From NCBI RefSeq assembly GCF_004770105.1, contig NZ_RQEY01000010.1:186001-250000 (forward strand): a DNA stretch of 64,000 bases, in the 5' to 3' direction. Origin of the DNA: Leptospira andrefontaineae (GTDB lineage: Bacteria; Spirochaetota; Leptospiria; Leptospirales; Leptospiraceae). A program made the position numbers and the translations under genes. The notes beneath the pieces were generated by a model. The model did no database searches. It was not told where the DNA came from and saw only the letters and a list, made by a program, of their open reading frames with translations. Position 1 is the stretch's first letter. The number at the start of each line of letters is the position of its first letter. This document shows positions 45,363-55,011 of this stretch, in pieces.

Positions 45363-45985
45363 AAGTTGCACTTCTGAAATCTGTATTTTTTAGAATAACA
45401 GTCTTTTCCATTCTAATCATCTCTCCATTATTTTTATTATCAGAAGAAGATCCGATTGAAAGCGAGTGGATCCGAGAAGGAAACATTCTATTAGAATCCA
45501 AACAATTCGAAGAAGCTTCCATATTGGCAAATTCTATTTTAGAATCGGATCCTTCCAACTCTAAGGCTGAATTTATTTTAACCCAAGCCTGGATCGGAAT
45601 TGGCAGAGAAGAAAAGAAAAAGGGGAATTTTAAGAAGGCGAAAGAATATTTAGAAAAAGCTTATAATAAATGGCCTCTAAATGAAAATATTCAAAAGGAA
45701 CTTAGGGAGTTAGAGGATACCGGGAAACAATTCAAAAAAACAACTTTGCAGCACCAAAACAATTACATTAAAGAAAGCGTAACCAACAAAAGTACGGAAG
45801 ATCTTATTCTTAGTATCAACCTTCTCCGCCTAGAAATTGAAAAGCTGAAAGGTGAATTAGAAACGGAAAGAATAGAACGCGAAAAAGAAAATATAAATAC
45901 GACAAATATTTACTGGTTCTATCTACTTTTAGGGATACAGATTGTTGTTCTATTCGGAATTTTTCAAAAAATTAGAAAAATTTAA
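45359..45985 (+). CDS. Membrane TPR protein with C-terminal anchor
   Basis: A 208-residue protein with an N-terminal hydrophobic segment (SVFFRITVFSILIISPLFLL), two TPR units (WIREGNILLESKQFEEASIL and AKEYLEKAYNKWPLNENIQK), a coiled-coil stretch (LLRLEIEKLKGELETERIER), and a second membrane segment near the end (IYWFYLLLGIQIVVLFGIF). It would scaffold complexes at the envelope. It is the last gene of the three-gene operon divergent from the RHS gene. Confidence 0.78.
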   Translation: MKVALLKSVFFRITVFSILIISPLFLLSEEDPIESEWIREGNILLESKQFEEASILANSILESDPSNSKAEFILTQAWIGIGREEKKKGNFKKAKEYLEKAYNKWPLNENIQKELRELEDTGKQFKKTTLQHQNNYIKESVTNKSTEDLILSINLLRLEIEKLKGELETERIEREKENINTTNIYWFYLLLGIQIVVLFGIFQKIRKI

Positions 45986-46034
45986 TACTCTATCTAAAAA
46001 CATTCGTTGATCATAAAATCAAAAACTGTAAAAA

Positions 46035-46676
46035 CTAAGCGCTAAAAGCAACCCCTCTTTCTGCAGCGATCTCTCTCGCGGTTTTACCCTCTTCCGTCTT
46101 AAGATCAGGATTTGCTCCCTTCTTCAATAATAAAGTAACAATCTGTTCATTTCCTTGTCTGGAAGCGGCAATATGAAGAGGGGAAAAACCGCCGTCTTGA
46201 GTAAAGTTCGGATCCGCGCCATGTTCCAAAAGTAATGCAACTGCGTCTACTCTCCAGGAAGCAACCGCAGAATGTAATGCAGTATTACCGATCGATAATT
46301 TACTTTTAGACTTAGCGTGTATGTCCGCTCCCTTCTCCAATAAAAATTGAATAATAGGAAGTCTTCCAAAATGAGATGCCAAATGTAAAGGTGTCCAACC
46401 GTCAGGACTATAAGAGTGAACAATGCTCGGATTGGAATTTACTAACTCTTTGACTCTCTCCTCATTCCCCAAAGCCGCTGCTTCGAATAAATTAAGAGGA
46501 ATTCCTAAGTTAAGATACGAATTGATTATATCATCTTTGCCGTAATAAAGAGCAAAAAGTACAGGAGTAATCCCTTCCGGATTTTGTTTGGAGGCTAGAT
46601 CCGGATTTTCTCTTAAAGAATAAATAACCTGGGCTTTATGGCCCGCAGCAATCATTTGGAACATATCGGAAATCAA
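46035..46676 (-). CDS. Cytoplasmic ankyrin-repeat protein
   Basis: About 213 residues with no signal peptide. At least five ankyrin repeats are visible: EGITPVLFALYYGKDDIINS, DGWTPLHLASHFGRLPIIQF with LLEKGADIHAKS, GNTALHSAVASWRVDAVALL with LEHGADPNF, GFSPLHIAASRQGNEQIVTL with LLKKGANPDL, and a capping repeat. The TTG at 46676 is chosen because GGAGG lies 8 nt upstream; an ATG four codons later (46664) is the alternative, and the frame is open to 46754. The protein partner is unknown. It differs from the exported ankyrin protein at the left edge. Confidence 0.88.
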   Translation of the reverse strand: MISDMFQMIAAGHKAQVIYSLRENPDLASKQNPEGITPVLFALYYGKDDIINSYLNLGIPLNLFEAAALGNEERVKELVNSNPSIVHSYSPDGWTPLHLASHFGRLPIIQFLLEKGADIHAKSKSKLSIGNTALHSAVASWRVDAVALLLEHGADPNFTQDGGFSPLHIAASRQGNEQIVTLLLKKGANPDLKTEEGKTAREIAAERGVAFSA

Positions 46677-46768
46677 GGAATAGGCCTCCGAAAAACAACG
46701 AAGGATCATCCATTCTTTTAGGGCTTTGTCAATCCGCTTTCGACTTGGGGTCAAGAATTCTATTAGAA

Positions 46769-47929
46769 TTATTCTTTGAGCTGTATCAGGTCGAAAGGTT
46801 GGAGATCCACAGAGATAGGAGCCGGGGTTAAAAGCCGATTGTCTCTGGTATCGAACATAGTAACTCCGGGTTGAGTGAATTGGGTATTGGAAACGTAAAG
46901 TATTTCGTCCTCCGCAAGTAAGATTGTGGTCAAACTTGCATCATAAGAAGAAGGAATAAAAAGTAAAGTCGACAACTTCTGCCCGGTACTTGGATTAAAT
47001 ACTTGTAATGTTTTATTAAAAGACGCGTCCAGAACGCTTGCGTAACCCAGTTGTTCGTTTTTGATCTGAACCCCGAGTATATCCCCGCCCGCAGCAGCTT
47101 CCTGAAACAAAAAGCCTGAGCGAAAAGTCCGAGAAGAAAGTCTGAATGCCACCACCCCGCCGTCAATCTGGCTTAAAAAACCCATTCTATTTGCGGCAGC
47201 AAAGACCAAATGAGTCTCTCCGAAAAGTTCCAACATCTGAGGCTTGCCTACAGGATTCGGGACCGGAAATGTATAAGTTGAAATAATAGAATCTGTTACA
47301 GTATCTATTTCTAAAAGAAGAGACCCCCAAGCCCCAGGAGGGAAATACCCGCTCGGATCGTTTCGATCCAATCTTTGTAATGTCACAAAAAGGCGAGTGC
47401 CTACGATCTGCATTCCTGACATTTCGGGAAGATTGTCGGGTATAGCGCTTGGTTCCGAATATCCGCCCAGATCAATCTGCCCAAGACTTGCTCCAGTCAA
47501 AGGATGAATGATTCTTAATATTCTAGATCCATAAAGTGAAACGTAAGCCTTGTTTAGACCTACAATCGCAATATCTGTAGGATTTGTTCCTGCCCCCATG
47601 GACCATTCCGCCCTAGTTTGGAATCCGAAATCCGGATCTAAAACTTGAACGCTATCCCTATTTAAACGATTTAGAATATAAACTTTACCATTCCCGAACC
47701 TTGCTACTGCGTCGGAATGAATCGGTGTCAATCCGGGATAAGAAAGAAGAAGTTCCGGATTTAATACCTTAAATCTTCCCCCGCTTGCAAAATCAGTGGT
47801 GACTACTCCTATATTATTAGGAAGATTCGGAGTTAAGAATAATGTATATAAAGGTGGTCTTTCTATATCCCCGCAGAAGGTAAGTAAGATAATAAAACCG
47901 GGAAGAATGAAACGTGCCGCCGATCTCAC
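46769..47929 (-). CDS. Beta-propeller lipoprotein paired with the BtuB-like receptor
   Basis: About 386 residues. The GTG at 47929 is chosen over the ATG at 47959 because GGGAGG lies 5 nt before it and its first base overlaps the receptor stop (TAGTG). The signal ends FIILLTFCGDIE, a lipobox. The mature domain has repeated strand blades like YncE/WD-type propellers (NGKVYILNRLNRDSVQVLDP, LNKAYVSLYGSRILRIIHPL). It is translated with the receptor and controlled by the same cobalamin riboswitch, so it probably helps capture or move cobalamin at the surface. That role is inferred from linkage. Confidence 0.82.
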   Translation of the reverse strand: MRSAARFILPGFIILLTFCGDIERPPLYTLFLTPNLPNNIGVVTTDFASGGRFKVLNPELLLSYPGLTPIHSDAVARFGNGKVYILNRLNRDSVQVLDPDFGFQTRAEWSMGAGTNPTDIAIVGLNKAYVSLYGSRILRIIHPLTGASLGQIDLGGYSEPSAIPDNLPEMSGMQIVGTRLFVTLQRLDRNDPSGYFPPGAWGSLLLEIDTVTDSIISTYTFPVPNPVGKPQMLELFGETHLVFAAANRMGFLSQIDGGVVAFRLSSRTFRSGFLFQEAAAGGDILGVQIKNEQLGYASVLDASFNKTLQVFNPSTGQKLSTLLFIPSSYDASLTTILLAEDEILYVSNTQFTQPGVTMFDTRDNRLLTPAPISVDLQPFDLIQLKE

Positions 47930-50031
47930 TAAAACCTCCCACTTAAGGTGATAAACCAATTTCTTCCCGGAAGAGGATATCCTACGATATCCTCTACTCT
48001 TTTATCTCCCATATTCCTAAGATCTATGCTTAAGAGCAGTTCTTTGGGAGTCTTTTCCCCTTTTTTATTAGGATCCTCTTCCTCGGGAGAAGTATATAAT
48101 ACAAGTGTAAGATACGCGTTCCAAATTTGGCGAGCAGGTTGGTAATTTACGTATTCATTTGTCCTGTCTTTGAATACGGCTCCTACATACACTCCTTCAA
48201 AACCAAGTTCCCAGGTTTTTCCTCTATATGCAATTGTTCCTGAAATCTCATGTTTAGGCCTGAGAGGAAGATACTTTCCGTTGAGATACGGCGCGGGAGA
48301 AGTATTGATCGCTTCTTGGTAAGTATATTCTAATAAAAATTTCCAGCCCTTATATTCCGTCTTATGAGAAACTTCCGCTCCGTCAATTCTGGCTGAGTCC
48401 ACATTTTCAGGTCTTAATGTGAATTGTGAATTCGGAATGAATAGGATCATATCCTTGATCCTTTTTCTAAAGTAGGAAACCGTAATATTGGATTTAAGTT
48501 CTCCGTTTTTATATCGTCCGGTAATACCAGTATCTCCATTCTCACTTCTTTCCGGTTTAAGAGAATCGTTTGCTAGGATCGTTCCAACTTCCCCAAAAAG
48601 TTCTAAGAAACTTGGAATTCGATATTGTTTTGCGATATTGGATTTGAATTCCAAAGAATAATTTTCTTTTTCCCAAAATCTCCATAATAGTCCAGTTTTA
48701 GGATTCGAAAATTCGGTGGTTTTTATTGAAGAAGCGAACGGATCTTGTTTTCTATACCAAGGTTCGTCGGATTGGAATTTGTCTCTATACGAATCCCAAG
48801 AAACTCCCGGAGTCAAAACTAACTTTCCATCTAAAAATCTAAACTCGTCCTCTACTTGAAAAGTAGTATAGGTCCTTGTTTTCCCAGGCTCGTATTTTAA
48901 ATCTATATTTTGAGGTGTACTTCTGGATCTTTCGAAAGTTTCCCTTTCTACCCCCGCATGAAATTTCAAAATTTGATAATATTCTAATAAATAGAAAGTA
49001 GGAGTGATCTGAAAACCGGACTGCCCCATCTGAGCGGAAGAATTAGGAGTTCCTTTGGAAAATTCCGATTTTGGATCGAATAGATCATCATTCGTAAATG
49101 AAGTAAAGGCCCGAGTCTCTAATCTTAATAATCCATCAAATAAACCTTTCGTATCCGTTCCAATTGAAGAAGTATTTCTAAGATATCTGCGATGAACCTG
49201 TTGCGTTTGATTACTTGCAGGTCCAGGAATTCCATGAAATCTATAATTTAGATCATTCCAAAATTTAATTTTAGTAGCCCCGATATCGCCGCTAAGCCCG
49301 ATCATACCCGAAGTTCTTTCGTATTGTGCGTTTCTTCTTCTATCGATCGTATCGTCCAGAGGATTGACTAGTAAGGTTCCATGATTATTTAAATAGGAGA
49401 AGTTTTGGTCCGATTTTTCTCCCAATAAGAATACGCTGGTGCCGATCCCTCCATACGTTCCAGTATGCGTTATGCTACCTTTTCCGGTATTAAAACTTCC
49501 TGCTCCTATATTAACCCGAGTTTTAGGAGGTCCGGATCCGGTTCTTGTAACTAAGTTTACACTTCCGCCGATCGCTGAACCTGAAAATCCAACGGGCGCG
49601 CCACTTCTATAAACTTCAATACTTTGTAAATTATCGAAGGGAAGATCCGCGAGATTTACTTCTCCACCTTGCGAATTATTAAAAGGGACTCCATCTATAT
49701 AGATCCTAGATTGGTTCGGGTTCGTTCCTCGAAGAGAAAGAGTTGAATATGAACCGAGACCACCGTATCTTCTGATCCTAACACCGGCCTCTCTTTCTAA
49801 AACGTCCGGAAGATTCGTATAACGTGCATTGTATTGGTCCAGATCGATAGAAGTCTGGAAACCAGTTGGATTCTTTCTAAAATTTTCGGGTTGAGAATTC
49901 GAACTGGTCTTTCCCACCACCTTAACAGTGGAAGTTTCAGTCTTCTGGGACTCTTGGGAAAATATTTGGACGGAAAATAAAAAGAGCCCTAGATGAAGTA
50001 TCTTTCCGAATCGTTTGGGTCTTTTGTGCAT
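47929..50031 (-). CDS. btuB: TonB-dependent cobalamin receptor, BtuB-like
   Basis: A 700-residue outer-membrane receptor. A signal peptide ([14 protein letters not shown]) is followed by a TonB-box-like segment (TSTVKVVGK), the plug domain (about 55-165, with [20 protein letters not shown] and [16 protein letters not shown]), and a 22-strand-type barrel ending in Phe (WFITLSGRF). The plug is typical of TonB receptors. Cobalamin as substrate follows from the riboswitch just upstream rather than from residues. The coupled propeller lipoprotein overlaps its stop by 1 bp. The length is slightly above E. coli BtuB (about 590), within the family range. Confidence 0.9.
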   Translation of the reverse strand: MHKRPKRFGKILHLGLFLFSVQIFSQESQKTETSTVKVVGKTSSNSQPENFRKNPTGFQTSIDLDQYNARYTNLPDVLEREAGVRIRRYGGLGSYSTLSLRGTNPNQSRIYIDGVPFNNSQGGEVNLADLPFDNLQSIEVYRSGAPVGFSGSAIGGSVNLVTRTGSGPPKTRVNIGAGSFNTGKGSITHTGTYGGIGTSVFLLGEKSDQNFSYLNNHGTLLVNPLDDTIDRRRNAQYERTSGMIGLSGDIGATKIKFWNDLNYRFHGIPGPASNQTQQVHRRYLRNTSSIGTDTKGLFDGLLRLETRAFTSFTNDDLFDPKSEFSKGTPNSSAQMGQSGFQITPTFYLLEYYQILKFHAGVERETFERSRSTPQNIDLKYEPGKTRTYTTFQVEDEFRFLDGKLVLTPGVSWDSYRDKFQSDEPWYRKQDPFASSIKTTEFSNPKTGLLWRFWEKENYSLEFKSNIAKQYRIPSFLELFGEVGTILANDSLKPERSENGDTGITGRYKNGELKSNITVSYFRKRIKDMILFIPNSQFTLRPENVDSARIDGAEVSHKTEYKGWKFLLEYTYQEAINTSPAPYLNGKYLPLRPKHEISGTIAYRGKTWELGFEGVYVGAVFKDRTNEYVNYQPARQIWNAYLTLVLYTSPEEEDPNKKGEKTPKELLLSIDLRNMGDKRVEDIVGYPLPGRNWFITLSGRF

Positions 50032-50054
50032 TGAGGCCTTAACTCCCGAAAGCC

Positions 50055-50230
50055 ATAGAATTGAAAGTAGCTCTGATAGGTTTTCTGACTCACGCGAAGG
50101 TTCGGACCCTTCCCGTCTTTCGACAGTGGTTTTGTCCGACCGTTTAGGCGTTTACAGCTGCGGGTACAGCTCCGGATTTTCACCGGATTCCCTTTTCCGA
50201 TCTACTTGCAAGACCAGGTTCCCAACCCAA
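50055..50230 (-). ncRNA. Cobalamin (B12) riboswitch
   Basis: On the minus strand the core reads GGGAATCCGGTGAAAATCCG then GAGCTGTACCCGCAGCTGTAA, the conserved GGTGAAA..CC / CCCGC core of cobalamin aptamers, followed by the B12-box-like GTGAGTCAGAAAACCTATCA (about 50076-50095). It lies directly upstream of the BtuB-like gene, with AAGG 6 nt before its ATG, so control at translation start or by early termination is possible; no clear U-tract terminator is seen. Confidence 0.92.
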
Positions 50231-50249
50231 GTCGAAGGGGCAATCTCAA

Positions 50250-50667
50250 AAAGGTCTTACCGCCTCTTGCTTACGCAAGACCGGGCTGCTCTGCGCGAAA
50301 CTTTTTGTGCATTTATTGGTTCACACGGAGAGCACTGAGATCACGGAGTTTGTTTACAATGTAGGAACTCCTACAATCAGTCTCTTCTCCACTTGGCGGC
50401 TTCGCGTGAGAAGCAAATGCAGTGACTTTTAGATCACGCAAAGGCGCCAAGACCGCTAAGATTTTTAGGTTCAAGAACCCGCCAGGGATGCGCAGGGCTT
50501 TAGTCCGGACAAGGCCCGGATGAGTGTCAACGAACCCGAAGCAGCCCGATCCGAAGGAGGCGGCCAAAACTCCTCTGAAACCTGCATGTTGGAGATCCTA
50601 CATTTTCGAATTCACAAAGAAATATTTTCTTGATGTAAGATAAAAATCGGAAAGGATTCACGAATTC
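50250..50667. repeat. Intergenic block with dispersed repeats
   Basis: No credible gene. It contains a perfect copy of the palindrome (TGTAGGAACTCCTACA, 50360-50375), an imperfect one (TGTTGGAGATCCTACA, 50587-50602), and purine-rich strings of the CACGGAGAGCACTGAGATCA and CACGCAAAGGCGCCAAGACC kind that I associate with Leptospira spacers. An 84-codon minus frame crosses it but has no protein character. Confidence 0.5.
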
Positions 50668-50724
50668 GTGGCCCAAAGGGAATCCTTTAGGGTCTACCTA
50701 CATAACAGGGAGCACCGAACTCGA

Positions 50725-51465
50725 ATGAAACGAATTCCATCCTTAAGATTTCTTTTATTAGGGATCTTTATTTTAACTACCTCATCCTTATCCGCAGCCG
50801 GAACTTATTCCGAGGGTTGGACTGTTGCAAAATTGGTCCAATTCGAAAGCAGAGGGGTTATTTTTGAATCTTACGAAGGTCTGTTAGAAGTTTATACTAT
50901 AAACGATTCAGAAGCTTGCGACGAATTGAAGGACGAATGTTTTGTTCCGGCAAAACAAAAGATCGAATTCAGCGTACGTCCTGAAAACGCAGATGTGGTG
51001 AACTTCTTAAGCAAAAGTTTAAACCAAGAAATTTTGGTCCAATACAGGGTCCATAGATTTGAAGCAATCGCATTGTCTTCCGATTACGAAGTAATAGGAG
51101 CTCAACTACAAGAGAGATCTCTTCCAAAAGGTCTGCCTGATAAGATCGTAAGCAAAAGTAAATCAGGTGGAAAAAGAAATTTTTCCGTTACAGGGCGTAT
51201 TCTAAGTTTAGAATATAAGGGAACTATGATTGGGACTTGGGAAGGATTATATCTGGACGAGACCAGAAACAAAATCCATCCATTCTCGATAACCGACGAA
51301 GAGATCGCGACCTTTGCCACAAACACTATTAAATTTGGACTTAGATATTTCTTAGGAGTTTCTGTAGCTTACGTAAAAGGTATGAGAAATTCTTACTACG
51401 ATATTTATGAAATTAACTTCAAAGCTCCTGCGGGCGCGTTGGAGCCGGTTGGCAATACCCAATAA
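50725..51465 (+). CDS. Secreted protein of unknown function, 246 residues
   Basis: The ATG at 50725 starts a signal peptide (LRFLLLGIFILTTSSLSAAG); an upstream start at 50668 would add 19 charged residues and is less likely. The mature protein has strand-rich segments (VIFESYEGLLEVYTINDSEA, VQYRVHRFEAIALSSDYEVI) and two cysteines (EACDELKDECF) that could form a disulfide. No family is recognised. A strong terminator carrying the dispersed palindrome follows 26 bp after the stop. Confidence 0.8.
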   Translation: MKRIPSLRFLLLGIFILTTSSLSAAGTYSEGWTVAKLVQFESRGVIFESYEGLLEVYTINDSEACDELKDECFVPAKQKIEFSVRPENADVVNFLSKSLNQEILVQYRVHRFEAIALSSDYEVIGAQLQERSLPKGLPDKIVSKSKSGGKRNFSVTGRILSLEYKGTMIGTWEGLYLDETRNKIHPFSITDEEIATFATNTIKFGLRYFLGVSVAYVKGMRNSYYDIYEINFKAPAGALEPVGNTQ

Positions 51466-51490
51466 TTCACATTAAGATTTTGTTAAGTAA

Positions 51491-51526
51491 AAGACCGATG
51501 TAGGAGTTCCTATATCGGTCTTTTTT
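51491..51526 (+). terminator. Rho-independent terminator built on the dispersed palindrome
   Basis: A 14-bp stem (AAGACCGATGTAGG against CCTATATCGGTCTT, one G-T pair) with a 4-nt AGTT loop and six T follows the gene ending at 51465. The upper stem is the TGTAGGAGTTCCTA repeat. Confidence 0.85.
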
Positions 51527-51541
51527 ATTTTAGAGTGCCAC

Positions 51542-51557
51542 TGTAGGAGTTCCTACA
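51542..51557. repeat. Dispersed palindrome, perfect copy
   Basis: TGTAGGAGTTCCTACA. Next to it at 51576-51593 is a second hairpin, CCACCCT-GTTT-AGGGTGG, in a G/C-rich block. Confidence 0.75.
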
Positions 51558-51673
51558 TGGTTTCGAAGGCGGCCCCCACCCTGTTTAGGGTGGAGGAGGC
51601 GGGTTAGTGGGAGAAGCCGTTTCCCCTATATCAGATAATCGTAAAATTTCCAATTAAAAATAGGGGCGAGATT

Positions 51674-51689
51674 TGTAGGAGCTCCTACA
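51674..51689. repeat. Dispersed palindrome, GAGCTC variant
   Basis: TGTAGGAGCTCCTACA, a perfect 16-bp palindrome differing by one base from the common form. It lies 15 bp past the stop of the CapA-like gene. Confidence 0.75.
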
Positions 51690-51703
51690 TGAAATAACTT
51701 CAA

Positions 51704-52750
51704 TTAAGGATGGAAATTTCCATCCAACTGAATTTTCGGTCCTTTGCCAGGGAAATCCGATTTAGTCAAAGACTGGATCAGCTCCGTGGTCTTAGCATCC
51801 GGATCCGGAGCAGGAATTCCATTCTGGCTTAACTGCAATGGATGGATCTTGCCTTTGATAAAATTCCCTTGTTTGTCCAGGTCTGCTTCCAAGACCAAAG
51901 AATAACCGCCGTATCCTTTCGTAGAGAATACTCTATATCCCAAGAAATTTCCTAAAGAATAAGCGATCAGTTTTCCTTTATACAATTCGAATGCTCTAGG
52001 CAAATGAGGACCATGTCCTATGAATAGATCTGCTCCTGCATCGATCAGTGAGTGAGAAAGAGCGACCAAGTTTCCCCTATATTCTCCGTAAAATCTTTCT
52101 TGTTCATTTTTTACGTGTAGAGCTGGTCCGCCTTCTGCTCCACCATGAACGGAGATGAAAACCAATTGCGCTTTTTTCTTAGCTTCTTTTACAAGAGCCA
52201 CACCTTCTTCAATATGGTTCACATGATTATGAGCGCTTTCCATATGGCTGAATCCGATCCAAGCCACAGAAATTCCTTTTACGTTCATATAAGTGATTGC
52301 ACCTTTTTTGCCAGTGTATCTGACTCCGGCTTCTGAAAGATTTTTACCTGTATCATCGAAACCTTGTTGGTGAAAATCTAAACTATGATTGTTCGCGATG
52401 GAAACTATATCGAATCCAACATCTTTTAGAATTTTTGCATATGATGGAGGAGTTCTGAAAGCAAAGATAAGTGGACGATTTATATTTTTAGCGCAATGAG
52501 GATAATCAGTCAGAGTACTTTCAAAATTCGCAAATAGTATATCTGCACCTCTCAAACTTGGCTCCACCTGAGAGAACAAAGTGTTTTTAGGATCTGAAGG
52601 AAGTTTATTCTCTGGATAATTGGTTCCCATAACCAAATCACCCACAGCTTTGATTTTTAAAGTTTCAGGTTCTACAGATTCAATCGGCTGGCATTGGGAA
52701 AATAAAAGAGAAAGTCCTAAGAGAGAGGACAATGCAAGGATTCTATACAT
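51704..52750 (-). CDS. CapA-family metallophosphatase-like lipoprotein
   Basis: A 348-residue lipoprotein ([12 protein letters not shown]) with the CapA/PgsA fold of the metallophosphatase superfamily. Metal-site motifs are [48 protein letters not shown], and [20 protein letters not shown] with YSLGNFLG at the end. The usual SxHWG is replaced by SVHGG. CapA proteins are linked to poly-gamma-glutamate export, but many bacteria carry them without a capsule operon, and none is present here. The envelope substrate is unknown. Confidence 0.88.
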   Translation of the reverse strand: MYRILALSSLLGLSLLFSQCQPIESVEPETLKIKAVGDLVMGTNYPENKLPSDPKNTLFSQVEPSLRGADILFANFESTLTDYPHCAKNINRPLIFAFRTPPSYAKILKDVGFDIVSIANNHSLDFHQQGFDDTGKNLSEAGVRYTGKKGAITYMNVKGISVAWIGFSHMESAHNHVNHIEEGVALVKEAKKKAQLVFISVHGGAEGGPALHVKNEQERFYGEYRGNLVALSHSLIDAGADLFIGHGPHLPRAFELYKGKLIAYSLGNFLGYRVFSTKGYGGYSLVLEADLDKQGNFIKGKIHPLQLSQNGIPAPDPDAKTTELIQSLTKSDFPGKGPKIQLDGNFHP

Positions 52751-52810
52751 AGGGGAAGGATTTTAGAAACCCTATCCCTGGCAAAGCGGTTTTTCTACGG
52801 TAAAGTCCTT

Positions 52811-53365
52811 TCAGGGACCTACTACCACTTGATTCAATTGGATCAATAAAGGAAGAGATCCTGCATCAGCACCAACAGTAAGCCCAGAGGCTTGAGAAGT
52901 CACTTCTCCACTCACCGTATATTTTACTATACAGGCTCCTGAATTAACTGTACTGAAATTCAAATTGTTTATAGGACTATATGGAGGACTGAAAGAAAAA
53001 GGCCAAAAATTTGGGGAAGTACCTGACGGACAACTAGATACATCTATATCGAAACCTACGGTTACATCCTTACTCGTCCAGTCGGAAGGAACCGATCTAA
53101 GGCCCACTTGGTATGTTACGGTCCCGCCCGCAGTTACAGACAATGCGACTGGAGTAAATACAAGCAACGAACCACCACCTGCCAACAAGGCCAGTAAAGC
53201 TCCTTGTTTTTCGGGATCTTTTTTATCTTCTTCCGATAAACCTAGAAACTCTTTACCTATATCTGTTCCCGTAAGCACAAGTCCACAGTTTACGTTATGG
53301 GCAATGAGCATAAGGAAGATAAGACTTGTTATAAATTTATTTCTAAGACAAAGAGAAGTTCGCAT
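52811..53365 (-). CDS. Secreted lipoprotein with a beta-sandwich-like domain
   Basis: A 184-residue lipoprotein (FLMLIAHNVNCGLVLT, Cys27). After an acidic linker (SEEDKKDPEKQGALLALLAG) comes FTPVALSVTAGGTVTYQVGL, the opening of an Ig-like surface domain, with two cysteines (SSCPSG and GACIVK) likely paired. It shares its plan with the 54.4 kb gene: NCGL lipobox, acidic linker, LLAL repeat, FTP/FSPSPLTFSA strand, and two cysteines. The two flank a methyltransferase gene in the opposite orientation. Confidence 0.78.
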   Translation of the reverse strand: MRTSLCLRNKFITSLIFLMLIAHNVNCGLVLTGTDIGKEFLGLSEEDKKDPEKQGALLALLAGGGSLLVFTPVALSVTAGGTVTYQVGLRSVPSDWTSKDVTVGFDIDVSSCPSGTSPNFWPFSFSPPYSPINNLNFSTVNSGACIVKYTVSGEVTSQASGLTVGADAGSLPLLIQLNQVVVGP

Positions 53366-53467
53366 CTCCTACGTTTAACAATAAATTTACCGAAAAAGCA
53401 AGCTTTAAAACCGAACCTGGTCCCCATTTTATGTCGGAAAACCTAACAAATCGCCGATCCTTATGGT

Positions 53468-54337
53468 ATGCAATCTATCCCTTGCAATACTTGTTCTAAT
53501 TCTGACTTTACTCCTCTCTTCTCCAAGGCAAGCCCCAAGGGAGAGATCTTCCAAATAGTAGAATGCAAAAAATGTAAATTAGTTCAGGTCAATCCTCAAC
53601 CTAGCTTGGAAGAAGTTTCCAAGTATTATGAAGATTCCTACTTCACTCAAAGGACTGACAGAGGTTACGATAATTATTATTCGGAAGAAACCAAAAAAGA
53701 GATCGCAAGGGTATTCAATTTGAATCTAAAAGATTTGGGTTTCTTTGATTGGGAGAGGATATTAGGTTCCGAAAGATCCGCGTTAGATGTAGGTTGTGCT
53801 GCAGGTTATTTTTTAGATTATCTAAAAAGCAGAAATTGGAAAACAAAAGGTTTAGATATCGCAAGCGGACCGGTACGTTTTGCAAAAGAAACACTCGGCT
53901 TGGACGTGGAACAAAAAGATTTTCTGACCTGGGACTTAGACGGAAAAGAAAAATTCGATCTGATCACACTTTGGGCAAGTATAGAACATCTCCATCATCC
54001 CAAAGAAACACTTCAAAAAATCCTAAAACACTTAAAACCAGGGGGAAGAATGATACTTTCTACCTGCAGATATGGAGTTCTTGCAAAATATCTGGGACCT
54101 AAATGGAGATATTTAAATGTTCCAGAGCATCTGTATTATTATAGTTTGCCTGGCATTATTTCTTTAGGAAATGAATTGGGTTATATTCCTCTTGGTCATA
54201 TCTCGTATGGAAGCGGGCTCACTGCTAAAAAAGGATCCGGGATCTTCTATAAAACTTCTAAGAAAGTAGCGGATTGGGCAGTCAAAAAATTTGACCAAGG
54301 TGATATGATGGCCGTTTGTTTCGGAGTTGCGAGATAG
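53468..54337 (+). CDS. SAM-dependent methyltransferase with N-terminal zinc knuckle
   Basis: A 289-residue class I methyltransferase. An N-terminal four-Cys knuckle (CNTCSN and CKKCKLVQV, residues 6-39) is followed by the linker [18 protein letters not shown]. The SAM motif I is [15 protein letters not shown] (about 106-120), and the post-motif region is [20 protein letters not shown], the HxxxP pattern of the UbiE/Cfr-type Methyltransf_23 group. The fusion of a zinc ribbon with this domain is typical of enzymes for glycan or surface-lipid methylation, but the substrate is not shown. It lies between two related lipoprotein genes on the other strand. Confidence 0.88.
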   Translation: MQSIPCNTCSNSDFTPLFSKASPKGEIFQIVECKKCKLVQVNPQPSLEEVSKYYEDSYFTQRTDRGYDNYYSEETKKEIARVFNLNLKDLGFFDWERILGSERSALDVGCAAGYFLDYLKSRNWKTKGLDIASGPVRFAKETLGLDVEQKDFLTWDLDGKEKFDLITLWASIEHLHHPKETLQKILKHLKPGGRMILSTCRYGVLAKYLGPKWRYLNVPEHLYYYSLPGIISLGNELGYIPLGHISYGSGLTAKKGSGIFYKTSKKVADWAVKKFDQGDMMAVCFGVAR

Positions 54338-54359
54338 ACTTTCTAAAACTTGTATTAAG

Positions 54360-54881
54360 TTAAGGGGTTACAGTTACACTTAAATTTCCGAGGTTCGTTC
54401 CTAAACTTGGAAGTCCTGATCCGATCGCCGTATCTACAATATGCGATACTTGACCAGTTCCGGTAATAAAACAGTCAAAAGTAACATCGGCAAAAGTCAA
54501 AGGATATGTATCGTCATGATAAACAGCGAACACTCCTTCTTGCGGAGCGCAAGACATTATCCCATTCCAAACCAGATCAAAACGCAATTCCCCTGTCCCT
54601 GAACCTGGCCAATAATTAACGGTAATATCGTACGCAGATTTACCAGTTGAAGCGGAAAATGTCAATGGAGAAGGAGAAAAGCTCAGCAAACCGCCAAAAT
54701 TTCCATTCAATAAAACCAACGCCTTCAGTAGCGAATCGTTATTATTCTTTTCTGAAGTTTGAGCAGCTTCTTCTTCGGCTTGGTATCCTAATGCAAGTCC
54801 ACAATTCAGGACCAAGATCGCGAAAAATAATATTATAAATTTATAAAATATGGAATTGGAAAAATAACGACTGGATAACAT
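54360..54881 (-). CDS. Secreted lipoprotein related to the 52.8 kb gene
   Basis: A 173-residue lipoprotein from the ATG at 54881 (an upstream in-frame start at 54932 lacks a signal). The signal ends IILFFAILVLNCGLALG. The linker is acidic and Asn-rich, then ALVLLNGNFGGLLSFSPSPL opens a beta-sandwich-like domain with two cysteines (MSCAPQ and FDCFITG). It resembles the protein at 52811-53365 in plan and in parts of the sequence. The function is unknown. Confidence 0.78.
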   Translation of the reverse strand: MLSSRYFSNSIFYKFIILFFAILVLNCGLALGYQAEEEAAQTSEKNNNDSLLKALVLLNGNFGGLLSFSPSPLTFSASTGKSAYDITVNYWPGSGTGELRFDLVWNGIMSCAPQEGVFAVYHDDTYPLTFADVTFDCFITGTGQVSHIVDTAIGSGLPSLGTNLGNLSVTVTP

Positions 54882-55011
54882 AGGAGAATTCCCCTTATCA
54901 GTATGATAAGCGAATATCATGACTATGCACAAGTAGGATTTTTATAGTAGGCAAATTTATTGACTGGAAACGAGACATCGCATCCCTCAAAGAAGGGATG
55001 CGATGATAAGA

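Noticed and set aside
50313..50567. An 84-codon minus frame next to the riboswitch
   Set aside because: It covers dispersed repeats and is not protein-like.
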